Source: Aldrovandia affinis (lineage: Eukaryota; Chordata; Actinopteri; Notacanthiformes; Halosauridae). From it: a DNA stretch of 64,000 nucleotides. The position numbers were made by a program, and so were the translations under genes. Below, piece after piece: positions 37,401 to 50,100 of the stretch. The notes below the pieces were generated by a model. It was not told the origin of the DNA. It did no database searches and saw only the letters and a list, made by a program, of their open reading frames with translations. The DNA is taken from assembly GCA_029706075.1 (NCBI GenBank), contig JAINUG010000011.1, forward strand, positions 6,454,001 to 6,518,000, written 5' to 3'. Every line of letters starts with the position of its first letter. Positions within the stretch are counted from its first letter, which is position 1.

Positions 37401-40400
37401 AATGGGTTATTTCATTATGGATATGATTCATCATGCACATACAACCTCCAAATGCTTCACTATCACTACGACTGCAACATTTCAAAATGCTTGGCGCTGA
37501 CATGTGTGTGTTTCTTTACAATTGCGCAGGAAGGCCAAGCAACATCACGTTGACCATTGTAAGGGAGCAAGGCTTCGTCGGAGACGTGGTCGTTCACTAC
37601 GCGACCAAACCTGCGCTGTCCCGGCTGCCCGCCAACCAAGCCGCTGAGAACCAGGACTACTCTGCGAAAGAGGAGACCGTGGTGATGAAGGAGGAAGCCA
37701 GAATCACCCTCGTCACCATCACAGTCCTGCCCGTACGCATCCACGCACTCTCTGACCCACACCTCCTGACTCACTCAGGGCTATTCGAGGATAACGGGAC
37801 AGATTTTCCCATTCTACGCTCAGACTAGCCTGCTAGACTCATTTACCAAGATAGCAGGCACTTTGCCCAACCGTTGCCCGCAACGGAGGCCAAGAAACTA
37901 TCGCCAACTGCAACCACCGTGCCACTGAGGAAGTACGGCACTTTTGTAAAAATAGCCTATTCCCTTTAAATTGCAACGTTCAGTTGCTATTTTTATTTTG
38001 CGTCTGTATTACAGCATTTGTTTTTCTTGGGCAGAGGCAAAACATGGCAAAACATTGACATGTCTCCCAGGAGCTAGTGTGCACGTGTTCAGAGACAAAA
38101 ACAAGGGGGAGGGGCACAAGCTTGTATAACTCATTGAAAGGAGCCATAATTAAGGGCATGCATTTTTCACCACCTCTCTCAAGAAACTGCAGTTACTCTG
38201 ATCCTCAAGGTGCTGCTGTAGACACTATATTTTCAGTAAATAGTTGCAATTACTCAAATTGCAATTAAGTGTTAATTTACACAATTAGAGTGTTTTTACA
38301 CCTCTATAACAGGTCATAGTCATGAAAGGGGACCTTGATTGAGCCTTAAAAATCAAGGCACCCCATTAGTAATTTTGTTCTTTATATTTTTATTTTGCCT
38401 TTAGACTGTCAAAAAAACATTTTCCTTTTGCTTTCAATTGTTTTTATAAGTTTGTGTGGTTTAAAAATATCCACCCACTAATTTCAAAAGCTCCAGGATG
38501 GGGAGTGTCAACAAGCATATTTTCACAATTGAAAGCAATAGCCTACTTACAAATCAGTCAGTATGATTGCATGTGGGTGTGTGCAGCGTCAACTGCTGAC
38601 TAGTCTACTACACTGCAATATACAAATCACTCATTTGTGATTTGAGATTGATAAGTAGCTTCAGAAAGTCCTCCATCAACCTCTTGGTGTTGGAGGACGG
38701 AACTGCAGGCTCCTGACAGAGGGTGAAAAACACATGCCCTTAGCCATAATATACCTCAGGATGTCTACCCTAGAGTCATTTATTGTACTGTAGTAGTAAT
38801 TTAGTGTGTGTAGTAATATAGCCCCGAGATGGTTCAAAAGAATATGACACAGCTTTGTCTCTATGTAGCCAGCATTTAATAGTTATTGTCACAGGATGAG
38901 GTAGAGTCAGGAGTCCCCAACCCTGGTCTGGTTTTTGTTTTCACGTTAAAATGAGCAACCAATTTAGACCCAGGGTATCCCATGAGATATTTATCAACTA
39001 CTTTAAATGATCAATTAAATGCGTAGTAACTACAAACCCTGTGGCTCTCCAGGACCCCTCGTGAACATAATTAGACACACATTTTCCCTTAAACCCACTG
39101 ATGGACACACTGCAGTGGTGATTGAGAGGGCCTCTGGAACTCAGAGTCTCTGTGTGTCTGTCTGTGTCATGCAGGACGAGGTACCAGAGCTGGCCGAGAG
39201 CTTCCTGGTCAACATAACCCGTGTGGAGCTGCTGGGCGGGGCGGTGGGGGCAGGGCAGCCTAGCGTGAGGAGGCCAGGGATGGAGGTTGCCGAGGTTACC
39301 ATCCAGGAGAACGACGATCCGAGAGGGGTCCTCCAGTTCAACGTCTCTAAGGTGACAGGCTACACACAAGCACTCGCACGCGTGAGAGAGAGACTTAATA
39401 CGTCACATGTGTGTCACTGTCATTTCTGTATTACTATCCAACAGCACATTTACTTTAATTAGACAGCAGAGAGACATCATACTTGTTTGAGACGCGGGGA
39501 GTCCTTTGTTAGTTTGCACAGTTTCTCTTTCCGGTTTTCTCCCTGTTCCATGGTCCAGGTTTCCTCAGTGTGCATGCCCACTTTGCGTCTGGAGTGTTAA
39601 TTTGTATAAAGGATTGTGTCAGATTCATAATTTATTTTCCTGGCACTGTAATCTTTTTTACAATACAAAAAATATTAAAGACTACATGACCTAAAATGAA
39701 AATGAAGTTTAAAAAAGTTAAGTTATCAAAAAGGAAAGGTCATCACCACTTAACTCTCTTCCCAGGACCCATCTGGTGGGGTGTTAGCCTATGAGGTGCT
39801 TCCTCCAGGAAACCTCCTCCAGTTACCAGTTGTGCGATTAGCTGGCAGGATTGGAACAGTGAACGTCTTCTGGGAAGCCCAACCAGTCCTTGCCAGCCTT
39901 GAAGACTTCACTCCTGCTTCAGGAAATGTCACATTCCAAGATGGACAGGTGAAGAGATGAATGGGAGGGGACTTTGCAAGGACTATTTTAGCACAATGCA
40001 TTCCACAATGAATGTGAAAATGTGACTATGTTTGTCTATGTTTCATCTCTCTGGGCAGGGCGTGGCCATCATTGAGATTACCATCACTGATGACAGTGTG
40101 GTGGAGTCACTGGAGACATTCAGTGTGGCCCTGACTCGCGTGATGGGTGGAGCCAGATTGGGAGACGAGTCCGAGGTGACCATCCACATCCCTCCTAACG
40201 ATTCGCCGCTGGGCCTGTTTGGGTTTGAGGAGCAGATGGTAAGAGGCAATATTTATCCTCCCCCCTCACACCCACTCTCTCTCTCTCTTTATTTTATGAA
40301 ATATGGAATAATAACAAAGCATTCTTTGCCATCTCATGAGTAACATGCTGTCATCTGGCCCAGGTGACAATCACCGAGCCGCAGTTCCTAGATGACCCCG

Positions 40401-43400
40401 CTGCCCTGACGACGCTGACAGTGTTGCGTAGCCCTGGGGGCTTTGGGGCAGTGCACCTCATCTGGCTCCTGGAGGACGCGGCCAGTGAAGACCTGAAGCC
40501 TCTGAACGGCACGCTGCTCTTCAACGAGGTATGACATGGTCTCTCATCCCTTTAGTATCAGGATCAAACATTGAACAACAATCAGTCAGCAATCTTCACT
40601 CCATTGCACAGTGACCATACCTCCATGTCCATACTCCTACAGAGCACCAGTCACATCCTAACATTATTGTGCTGAATTGAACACAACAGCCAAGTGCCTA
40701 CAGTGGGCATATCAAGAGGGCGTTCCAACTTCTTTGAATTAGTGTAGATGACCTACTTCTTTGACCCATACCAGACAGAGTCTAGGAAGACCCTGGAGAT
40801 ACGAGCCTTGGCGGACGCCGTCCTAGAGGGAGACGAGAGATTCACCATCCAGCTCCTGTCCATCAAGAACGAGGCGGTCATCGATCCCATCCACGGTCAG
40901 TGCAGCGGTTGATCTCTCCGATTGCCTGAGCAGCAAGCTATATGACCAGGTCTCACCGATCAGTGCCTCTCTCTCGCAGGTGCGGCGACGGTTGTGATCC
41001 TGGGAGACCGTGGCGCCATGGGCACGGTTGCCATTGCGGAATTGTCTCAGAACATTCTGATCGGGGAACCGCAGGGCGGTTACAATGGGACCGCTCTGGT
41101 CAGGTAGAGCCACCTTTGTGATATCAATCAACATGCCCAGTCAAAAAACATGGATCAATGTCTCATATCAAGCATAACTGCAGATCCTGTAATATAGTCT
41201 GCCATGTAGTATATCAATAATGTGCATTATAGTGAACTGTCACGAATTGTTTTTGGAGAATACAAATGAGTGTGGACATCTAGGGGGACATTTATAAAAA
41301 TGTGTATTGTCTCCAGTAATTTCCTTCCAAAGCATTGCATTTTAAGACTGCTTTACTTAGAACTTGTGCATCTTGTTCGAGTGCACCATTGCTACTTATG
41401 GGGAAGTCTGTTTGCGCAGTACTAGTGGCTAACTCACAGGAACCTCTGTCTGTACCAGCCTTGTGCGTGGTCCTGGGATATTCGGGGAAATCTTAGTCTA
41501 CTGGAACATCACCCCTGCTGTGGACACAGAGTTTCAGGAGACGTCCGGCGTGGTCACCATGAGGGACAGACAGTCTGCTGCCACCATCAGGCTAAAGGTT
41601 GGCCATTAAACACAGTTAAATTCACTTGTTCTACTGGAGAGTGGTTACCTGCCAGAGGTCATCCCTGAGGTTACAGTGCATCTGAACTGTTTTAACAGCA
41701 CTGTGTGATGTGTACTGTATAAGCATTGATTGACCAAAACTCCCAGGTGGGGCACTGCCATTGTACTTTTAAGGAAATCAACAAAAAATGCTTCAATAAA
41801 TGTCCATCTGTATAAATGGACCTTTAAAAAAGTCGCCATATTCCAGTGGGAGGAAATTGTCAGGAAAGGGCAGGTTAATTGGTTCATCTCCAATCCCCAA
41901 TTGAAGAGGACCACACTGAAAATAAGCCTTTTGACCGTAGTGTATATCATTTATGTTGTCTAGGAGTTATTCATATGAGGACATGGATGTACTCTATGTA
42001 TGTATTCAGAATGATCAAATCAAATTAAATCAGTTTATTTTGCATCCTAATCATCCATTCCACCTGTAGCCTTCTGCTGTCATATTGATGCTTGGTTCTG
42101 TTGTGATGATTGTAGGAACCAGTAGATTCATTAAAAGCACAGATAAGTGGGGTTGCTCATCCTGTTAAGGCACTGTTCCAGTGTGTGGAGGGGCCCCATG
42201 GTCTGGTATTGAATCCAGACCGTGCCAGTGCCGACTGTGGCCAGCAGCCCCACAAGGCGACTCATATGTAATTGGTGATAGCTTCGCCCAGGTAGGGAGA
42301 GATTCAGTCAGTGGGGACCATCGTGTCTCATTGCAAACCAGCGACCGCCACTGGTCAGTTGGCTGCCCACAGTTTGTCTGTACAAAGCTGCACATGAAGT
42401 GTCTTCATCCAGCTCTTTCCAAGCTCAACTTGTGCGTTCTTGTGTATGCTCCCCCGAATTGATAGCGCAGCTTGCAACGCTGAGCACTGTTGGTGAATAT
42501 AACATTCTAAATTGGGGAAAAAAGAAGGGAAAGGGAAAAGCATACAAAACATACATGAGTTACTTAGTCCCGGTGTACAGTAGCTCTGTGGGACTCTGTA
42601 GGTGCCTGATGATGACGTGCCAGAGGAGCGCCGCGAGTACCAGCTGGTCCTGACCAACGTGAGCAGCGGGGCAGAGATCAGCCCGTCCGGCAGCCAGGCC
42701 ACCATCACCATGGCAGCCAGCGACTTCCCATACGGCGTGTTCTCCTTCGTGCAGGCATTCCAGCGTGCCTCAGAGGAGGAGAGGATGGTGAGGGGGCCAA
42801 CGGCTTCGCCACATCACCAAGCCTGCTGCCACACGTCACTGTGCCAGAGGACTTTACCTCTGAAGCTGAACTGAACACTTTTCCTATTTTGTTTAGTTCC
42901 ATTTAACATGGTTTTTATAACTACATTCATAAAATATAATATACATTTATTTATTATATAAATATAAATATATAATAAAAGTAAGTTGAGGCTAAAGATT
43001 CAAACGTTTTGGCAGACTGCCTTCATCAGTGAATTGGTGTTATACATTGATGCCAGTTGATAAAGGCTGAATGCTGCAATTTGTTCCTACCCCTTCCCCC
43101 TCAAGGTAAACGTGACGGTTGAGCGGTCCATGGGGGTGTTCGGCAGCGTGTGGCTATACTACGAGACAGTTAGCAGCGTGGCGGTCAGCGGCTCGGACTT
43201 TGCTCAGGCCGCGGGCCGGCTGCTGTTTGCGCCGGGCGTCGACACCCGTAGTATCGCCGTGGAGATACTGGACGACAGCCTCGCAGAGGGGCCAGAGGAG
43301 TTCTACCTCAACATCACCCACGTGGAGCTCCTGAACGACAGGTAGCGCCGGGCACAGAGGGTGGGGGATTGTGGGCGATTTCCCCGCTGGTTCTGGGCAG

Positions 43401-46400
43401 TGACCCCAGGTAGGATCTATGTGGGCCTCTGACTCCCTGTCTTCTTGCTCATTTTGTTCTCAGTAATTGGGATTTCGCAGTGAGGGAGCACGGGCTGCAG
43501 CCGGATCAGCCCCCCGTGCTAGGGAACGTCTCCTCCGTTACGATCGTCATACAGAAGAGCGACGATGCGGAGGGTGTTGTGGAGTTCCACCCTGACTACG
43601 TCAACATCACTGGTGAGCCCCACACTATGCAGAGACACACCCACACTGAACATCTGTGCACTCAGGCAATGCACCCCAAACAACTCTGCACTTCAAATTG
43701 CTTACTGTTTTTTTTTTTTTTTTTAACCTCTATAGTATTACATTATTTGCCTTTATTTTAGCTAGATTTGTTTCTAATTTAGTATTTTATTTAATTATTT
43801 CTCATTACTGTACATTAATTTTTCCCTTTATTTTTCTATTGTGTTTTGTGTAATACGGTCAATTTACCAATAAAGCAAATATAATTTCTAATGAATGTGT
43901 GTTTGTGCCACTAGCGCAAATTAAAATTAAAATAAATGATTAGTGCTGCTGACGCTCTCTAACTTTATCTGGTTTGCAGTCCAGGAGGACGAAGGTACCC
44001 TCTCTGTCCCTGTGCTGAGAAGAGGGGGGTCATACGGACAGGTCACAGCCGATTTCATCTCCCGCAGCCTGACCGCGCTGCCTAACATTGACTACATTCT
44101 GCCCAATGGCTCCGTTACCTTCTACCATGGGCAGAACCTCAGCTACATCAACGTGACAATTGTAGATGACCTGGAGAGGTGAGAGTGATGTCCATTATTG
44201 ATGACACGAACAGATAAAGGTCATGCATTTTGTAGTGGTGTCTGAACTCTCAAAAATAAATGTGAACCAAAATAGTGATTGTAGTGGTGAAGTCATGTAC
44301 CGTCTATAGCTAAAAAAGTACCATAATGCATCACACATCAGTGCAGTTCATGTTGTTGTGTTTATGCGCCACAATTTCCAACTAGTTAACAGTGCTCAAA
44401 TAATGATGGTAATGAAATGGTAGCGATGTAGTGTCCAAAATCATCTTGTTATTTTACTCCCTGACCCCTCATATAGTGTTTATAGATGAATCTATGTAGG
44501 GAATAGGGAATGAGGGAAGAATTTGGACACGGCCCAAGTGATAGGGCTGTCCTTTTTTGATGGCACAGGCAGGCTATAGGGCTGTCCATTGTTGATGACA
44601 CAGGCAGGCTAGAGGGCTGTCAATTGTTGATGGTAAAGGCTAGATGTTCCCCCTCCAGAGGATGGTATGCGATTTGAGATATGATTAACCTGTTATTTTT
44701 TCCGATTTTACAGTGTGCGTGACCAAACCCTAACCCAAACCCCAACCCCTAACCCTAACTGTAACCCAAACCCCTAACCCCTAAACCTAACCATAACCCG
44801 AACCGTCAGTTACGATGGTGAATTTTGCGCATTTGACGTCACGTTTACTTTGCATCTCTGTCCTCTGGAGGGGGGAGCATCTAGCATCTACCCATTGTGG
44901 ATGGCACAGGCAGGCTAGAGGGCTGTCCATTGTTGGTGACACAGTCGGGAGAGCGTTTCCACTGACGATGACATTATATTAATTACACTGTTGTTGTCTC
45001 TGCAGGGAATACAGTGAGGTATTTGAGATCCAGCTGACAGGAGCCACAGGGGGCGCTGTGCTTGGAGCTCATTTGGTCGCTCAGATAACCATCGCCAAAA
45101 GTGACTCCCCCAGCGGCGTGGTCCGCTTTCTCAACCAGAGCATGCTGACCATAGAGAACCCCAACATCACTCTGAAACTCACCCTGGTGCTGGAACGGGC
45201 AGAGGGGCTCGTAGGAAACGCCACGGTGAGTTATTTTCAATGTCGACAGCAGTGGGGACAGCACTTTATTTAGTCATTGACCTCATTTCTTTCCCCAAGG
45301 CAACTTGGTGAATATGAAAGTTAAATTGTCATGTAAGCAAAAAAGAAATTGACAAAAAATATGGAGGGGAAAATGTAGTTTCCAGTAATACTAGATTCCA
45401 AATAATGAGGGGAACGTGTAGTAAGGTTGACCGTGGAAGTGCAGGCAATCCATCAAGTTAATGATGTAGTACCAGCTACATTGTGCTGACAGTTGTAAGA
45501 TTTCCATGTCAGTCGTTAGTATTTGTCACAAAAAGAAAGATGAAACTAAAAGGAATAATATTTTAACCTTGAGATAGTGTGGCTGCATCCCATTAATTCA
45601 GTGTCTTGTACAAGAAAGTTGTTTTATCTGACTTCATGTTGTTCATGACCTCAAGATGTTAATTTATTTTTCTTTGTCATAGGAAATGCTAATTAATCTG
45701 AAATGTGATTACCTCTTCCTCAGATAAAATGGAATATTCTAGGTCCCAATTCAGAGGAGGTTTTGCCCTCTGTAAACACAGACATTGGTGAACCTGTGAA
45801 TGGATCATTCCATTTCAGAGATGGGGAGGGGGGACAGCGCATCATTGAGCTGAGGATTTTACCCCACAGTGAGGTGGAAATTGAGGAGACTTTCGTTGTC
45901 ATGCTTGGCCTCCTCTCTGGGGACACAGATATTGATCCCCGGGCTAACAGTGTCACACTCACGGTAGGTTACTCTCATAGTGAGTAAATCACTCTTAGAC
46001 TGAATCACTCCCAGACTAACTGAGTTACTCACCCCCAGACTGAATCACTCACATACTCAGTAAATCATTCCAAGAATAACTGAGTTTCTCACCCCCAGAC
46101 TTTGTCACTCATATACTGAGTAAATCACTCCCAGACTAATCACTCCCAGTGAGTAACTAGTGACTTACTCACTCTCAGATTCATTCACTCTTAGGCTGTG
46201 CAACTCACTCTCAGATTAATTCACTCTTAGGCTGTGTAACTCACTCTCAGATTCATTCACTCTTAGGCTTTGTAACTCACTCTCAGAATAAATCACAAAG
46301 GGAGTAATTCTAAGAATAATTATATACTGAATAAATCCAGAGACAGCACAGTTTAAATGATTATTTGCAGGCTTTAGTCACAAGCAGCCCAAGTGACATT

Positions 46401-47046
46401 CAAGAGAGACATTCACCCGCACTTTAATGTTGAATTTTTTTCTTCACATTTGTTTTTACAAATACAGTGGGGTCCACTACCAAGATCTGTTTGTGTTCTT
46501 TGTTCATCGAAAACTAACACAAACGTTTTACTCTTTTTTATTAATTGTTATTCAAGAATGTAATAAAACACTGTTTTATATTACAACATATATTTTCAAG
46601 TTTTAATACATGGACACTCTTAATACACAGAGTTGTTTGGGTCTTATAACAATTAATGCCGCATATTGACAAAATTAATATGGTCCTCTATGTGTTCTCG
46701 TTGCTTTAACAGGAAGTGCTCTGCAGTTGTTTTAATCTTGAAAAAGGTGTTTATAATCATGTCAGCAGAGCTTTTATAATTATGTCAGCAGGTCAAATTG
46801 TTCTCCTGAGTAAACATTTTGTGTACGTTTTTGATGAATGATGAAAACAAATCACAGATAACAGATCTTGGTAGTGGACTCAGACTTTTGGACCCCACTG
46901 TATGAAAGCTGTTGATTTGTCAATAGCTCTCTTGAATAATAGATATCACATTTAAAAAAAACTCATTATTATTTAAAGTCTATATGTGTAGTAAACTCAA
47001 CTTTAACGTCTGTACATTTGTCCATGTGCTTGCACCTGTTCTCGTG

Positions 47047-47105
<59 letters not shown>

Positions 47106-50100
47106 ATGCATGCGTGTGTGTGTGTGTGTGTGTGTGTGTTTCTGTCACAGATTGAGAAATTTGGGGACCCTAACGGCATAGTGCAGTTCAATGAGCAGGA
47201 CCTGATAGAGCGGACATACTCCGAGCCAGGTGACATGGAGGAACCCCTCAACATCTCACTCCGCCTCACACGCAGGGAGGGTGTCATGGGCAACATCACG
47301 GTGAGCATCACATGACCTGTGTGACATGACCTGCATCATGTGACCTCTCACAGCATGGGCAAAACATTCTCCATTTAGCAAGTAACCGGAGAGGGTTAGA
47401 GAGGAGCTTCTTGTACTTTCAGCCTGACATTCGTGGTACTGTACATACAAAGTGGCTGTTGTCATTTGTAAATACACTTTGGTTGGAAGTGGTTTTGCAC
47501 ATTTCAAAGTTGGGGAGACGTTTTCATTTTTGCTAAAATTGCCAAAACCAAAATAGTACTCCTCATAGTTGTCTGAGCCAAGCCTGCTGTCGGATGTTTG
47601 GAATTGCACAGCGGTGTTTCAGGAGCGTCCAGTCACAGCAGCTGTTCCCCCATGTGTCCCCCAGGTCTTCTGGGAGATCCTCAGCGATTCCGACACCACG
47701 GGCGACTTCGCCGCCCTGCGGGGCACCGTGACGATCCTGGAGGGACAACGGAACGCAGAGGTGGTGCTGCGCCTCCTCCCAGACACCGTGCCAGAGCTGG
47801 AGGAGGCCTACATCGTCCGGCTCACGGGCGTGATAGGGGGGGCAGAGTTGGACGCCAACCGGACCAGCACCCGGCTCAGGGTTCGGGCCAACGACGAGCC
47901 CCACGGGGTCTTCGCTCTCTACCGTGAAGGCCAGGCCATGATGGTCAGCGGGAGGAACCGGAGCCGCCACGTCGCACTGAACGTCATGCGGCTCGCAGGG
48001 GCTTTTGGCAACGTCACGGTGGAGTACAGGGTCACCGCCGATGTGCCGAGCTCGGGCTCAGACCAGGATTTTCTGGTGGGCACGGGCCGAGGACAGCTCC
48101 TGGTGAAAGATGGAGAGAGCTTTGCCAGCGTTACAGTGCCAATAAGTAGCCAGGTACGTGACTGTGGGGCACTGTGAATTGGAGGTTAATTCCTTTAAAG
48201 CAGGGGTGGGCATGGAGTGCCATATCTGTTTATAGATGTCATGCCAACTTCTGCCCTTAATTATTTAACGAGCCCCATCATTTATGTGATACGACGTTAA
48301 GCTAAATTCCTTGATCATGATCATGAATGACAGTTGAAAACTGATCTTGTCTCCATATGAAACATTTTATTGTGGTTTAATCTACAATTGAACTGGCATT
48401 AGTATATAGAGCTAATTTTTTTTTTTTTAGAAAGAATCAGTTCCAAAGACAGCAAACGCTGTTCATGAATCAAAATAACATTATATCATCTCTTTTTTAT
48501 GCTAACGAAGACAAACACACATTTAAAGGCAAAACTACAGTTCAGATTAAGACACATATACCAATTTACAAAATGGTCTCCATTTCTCTGCAAACAATTT
48601 AGATTGGCCCCACCTGTTGACAACTCTCTCCTGCGAAATGTGCTTAATTTCAGCCATCCAACTAGTCAATGTCAATTGTTTCCTATTTTTGCCGTTTTGG
48701 ATACTGATTTTCTTTCATATAGCAAAACATATTAATAAGGGCTCATGGTGGAGGAAAATGGATGTCCAAGAACACTAAAAAGGGGAGATAAGGGGATACT
48801 GATGCTTAACTACATTTAGCTTGTCAATCATTCCTTTCCAAAATGTCTGAATTGGGGGGCAAAGAAAGTTGGCATGAAGGTAGTCATCTGGCACACTAGA
48901 TGTACAGTGAACACGTGTCATTGTCAAGCAGTCCAATTTTATATAGTTTAATATGTTAGATGGAATCTATGAATGACTTTATATTGAATTCTAGCATTAA
49001 CTGGGTTTCTATACAGTGTCTACACAAATGTCACATTTTGTTGCCTTACAGCATGAAAATAAAACATATTAAGACATTTTCCACTTTTATTTACACATTT
49101 TACTGCACAACTTCCTTTCCTTTCTCTAAATTTCTGAACATGAATAAAAAATAAAAAACTAGAATAACTTGGACTGATAAGTCAATCAACTTCTAGATCA
49201 CACACCAAGCTAATTGGCCTCCATCTGTGTTTCAATTGTAGTGATTCTGATCACTCCAGAATATAATCAGCTGTTCCTAGAAGATTCCACAGTTGGGTAA
49301 TGCATCACAAGAGTAAAGAATCCACCATGAGCAACAAGGAGCTTTTAAAAGGACTCTGGGATAAAGTTGTGGAAAGGCCCATATCAGGAAATGGGTATAG
49401 AAAGATTTAAAGGGCCTTAAATATCCCTTGGAGCACAGTCAAGTCATAATTAAGAAGTGGAAGTTGTATGGCACAACCAGGACCTTGCCTAGATATTCTA
49501 CATATGACAGAACAGCATTGATATTTCATCCAAAACATATTTGAGACAACTACAATTTGCTGTCGAAGGGCTAAAACCCAATCAATCAAATTTGGAGAAT
49601 TTTTAAAAAAAGTTAACACTTAATATATTGTCAAATATTGCACATATTGGCTTAAAAATCCCATTGAGATGAGAATAAGTAAGAACAATTTGGATCTCAT
49701 CTGATTGACAGATTTGATATTTGATATCACCCCAATTATCTCTCTATTTAGACCACAAACATAATAGCAGGCCCCCGGGTGGTGTAATGGTAAAGACACT
49801 CGCCAGGAGTGCAAGTTGCCCATTCCTGCCGGGAGTTCTGCTCAGGTCCCACACAGCTAATTAGATAATTGAGCCAGGGTGCTTACCGGCCCTCCAGGAA
49901 CAGAGTTGTCCCACCCCCTGCTTTAGAGTGTCTGACGTCATGAGTCTTTCATCTGTCAGATATCAGAAAAGTATCGTACATGCTTTTTAATGAGCTTTGG
50001 CTGATGTGTGCTGAATGTATTTGAGATTATTGTTTTGCCAGAATAATTTACGATTTACAGTTGATATATTAACCATGTGCAACAACATTCATTTAATTAG

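Noticed and set aside
44725..44808. Chromosome end or fusion point (CCCTAA repeats)
   Set aside because: The array is short and degenerate and lies within inverted repeats inside an adgrv1 intron; a transposable-element core explains it better.
45966..46300. CRISPR array
   Set aside because: Degenerate minisatellite without distinct spacers.
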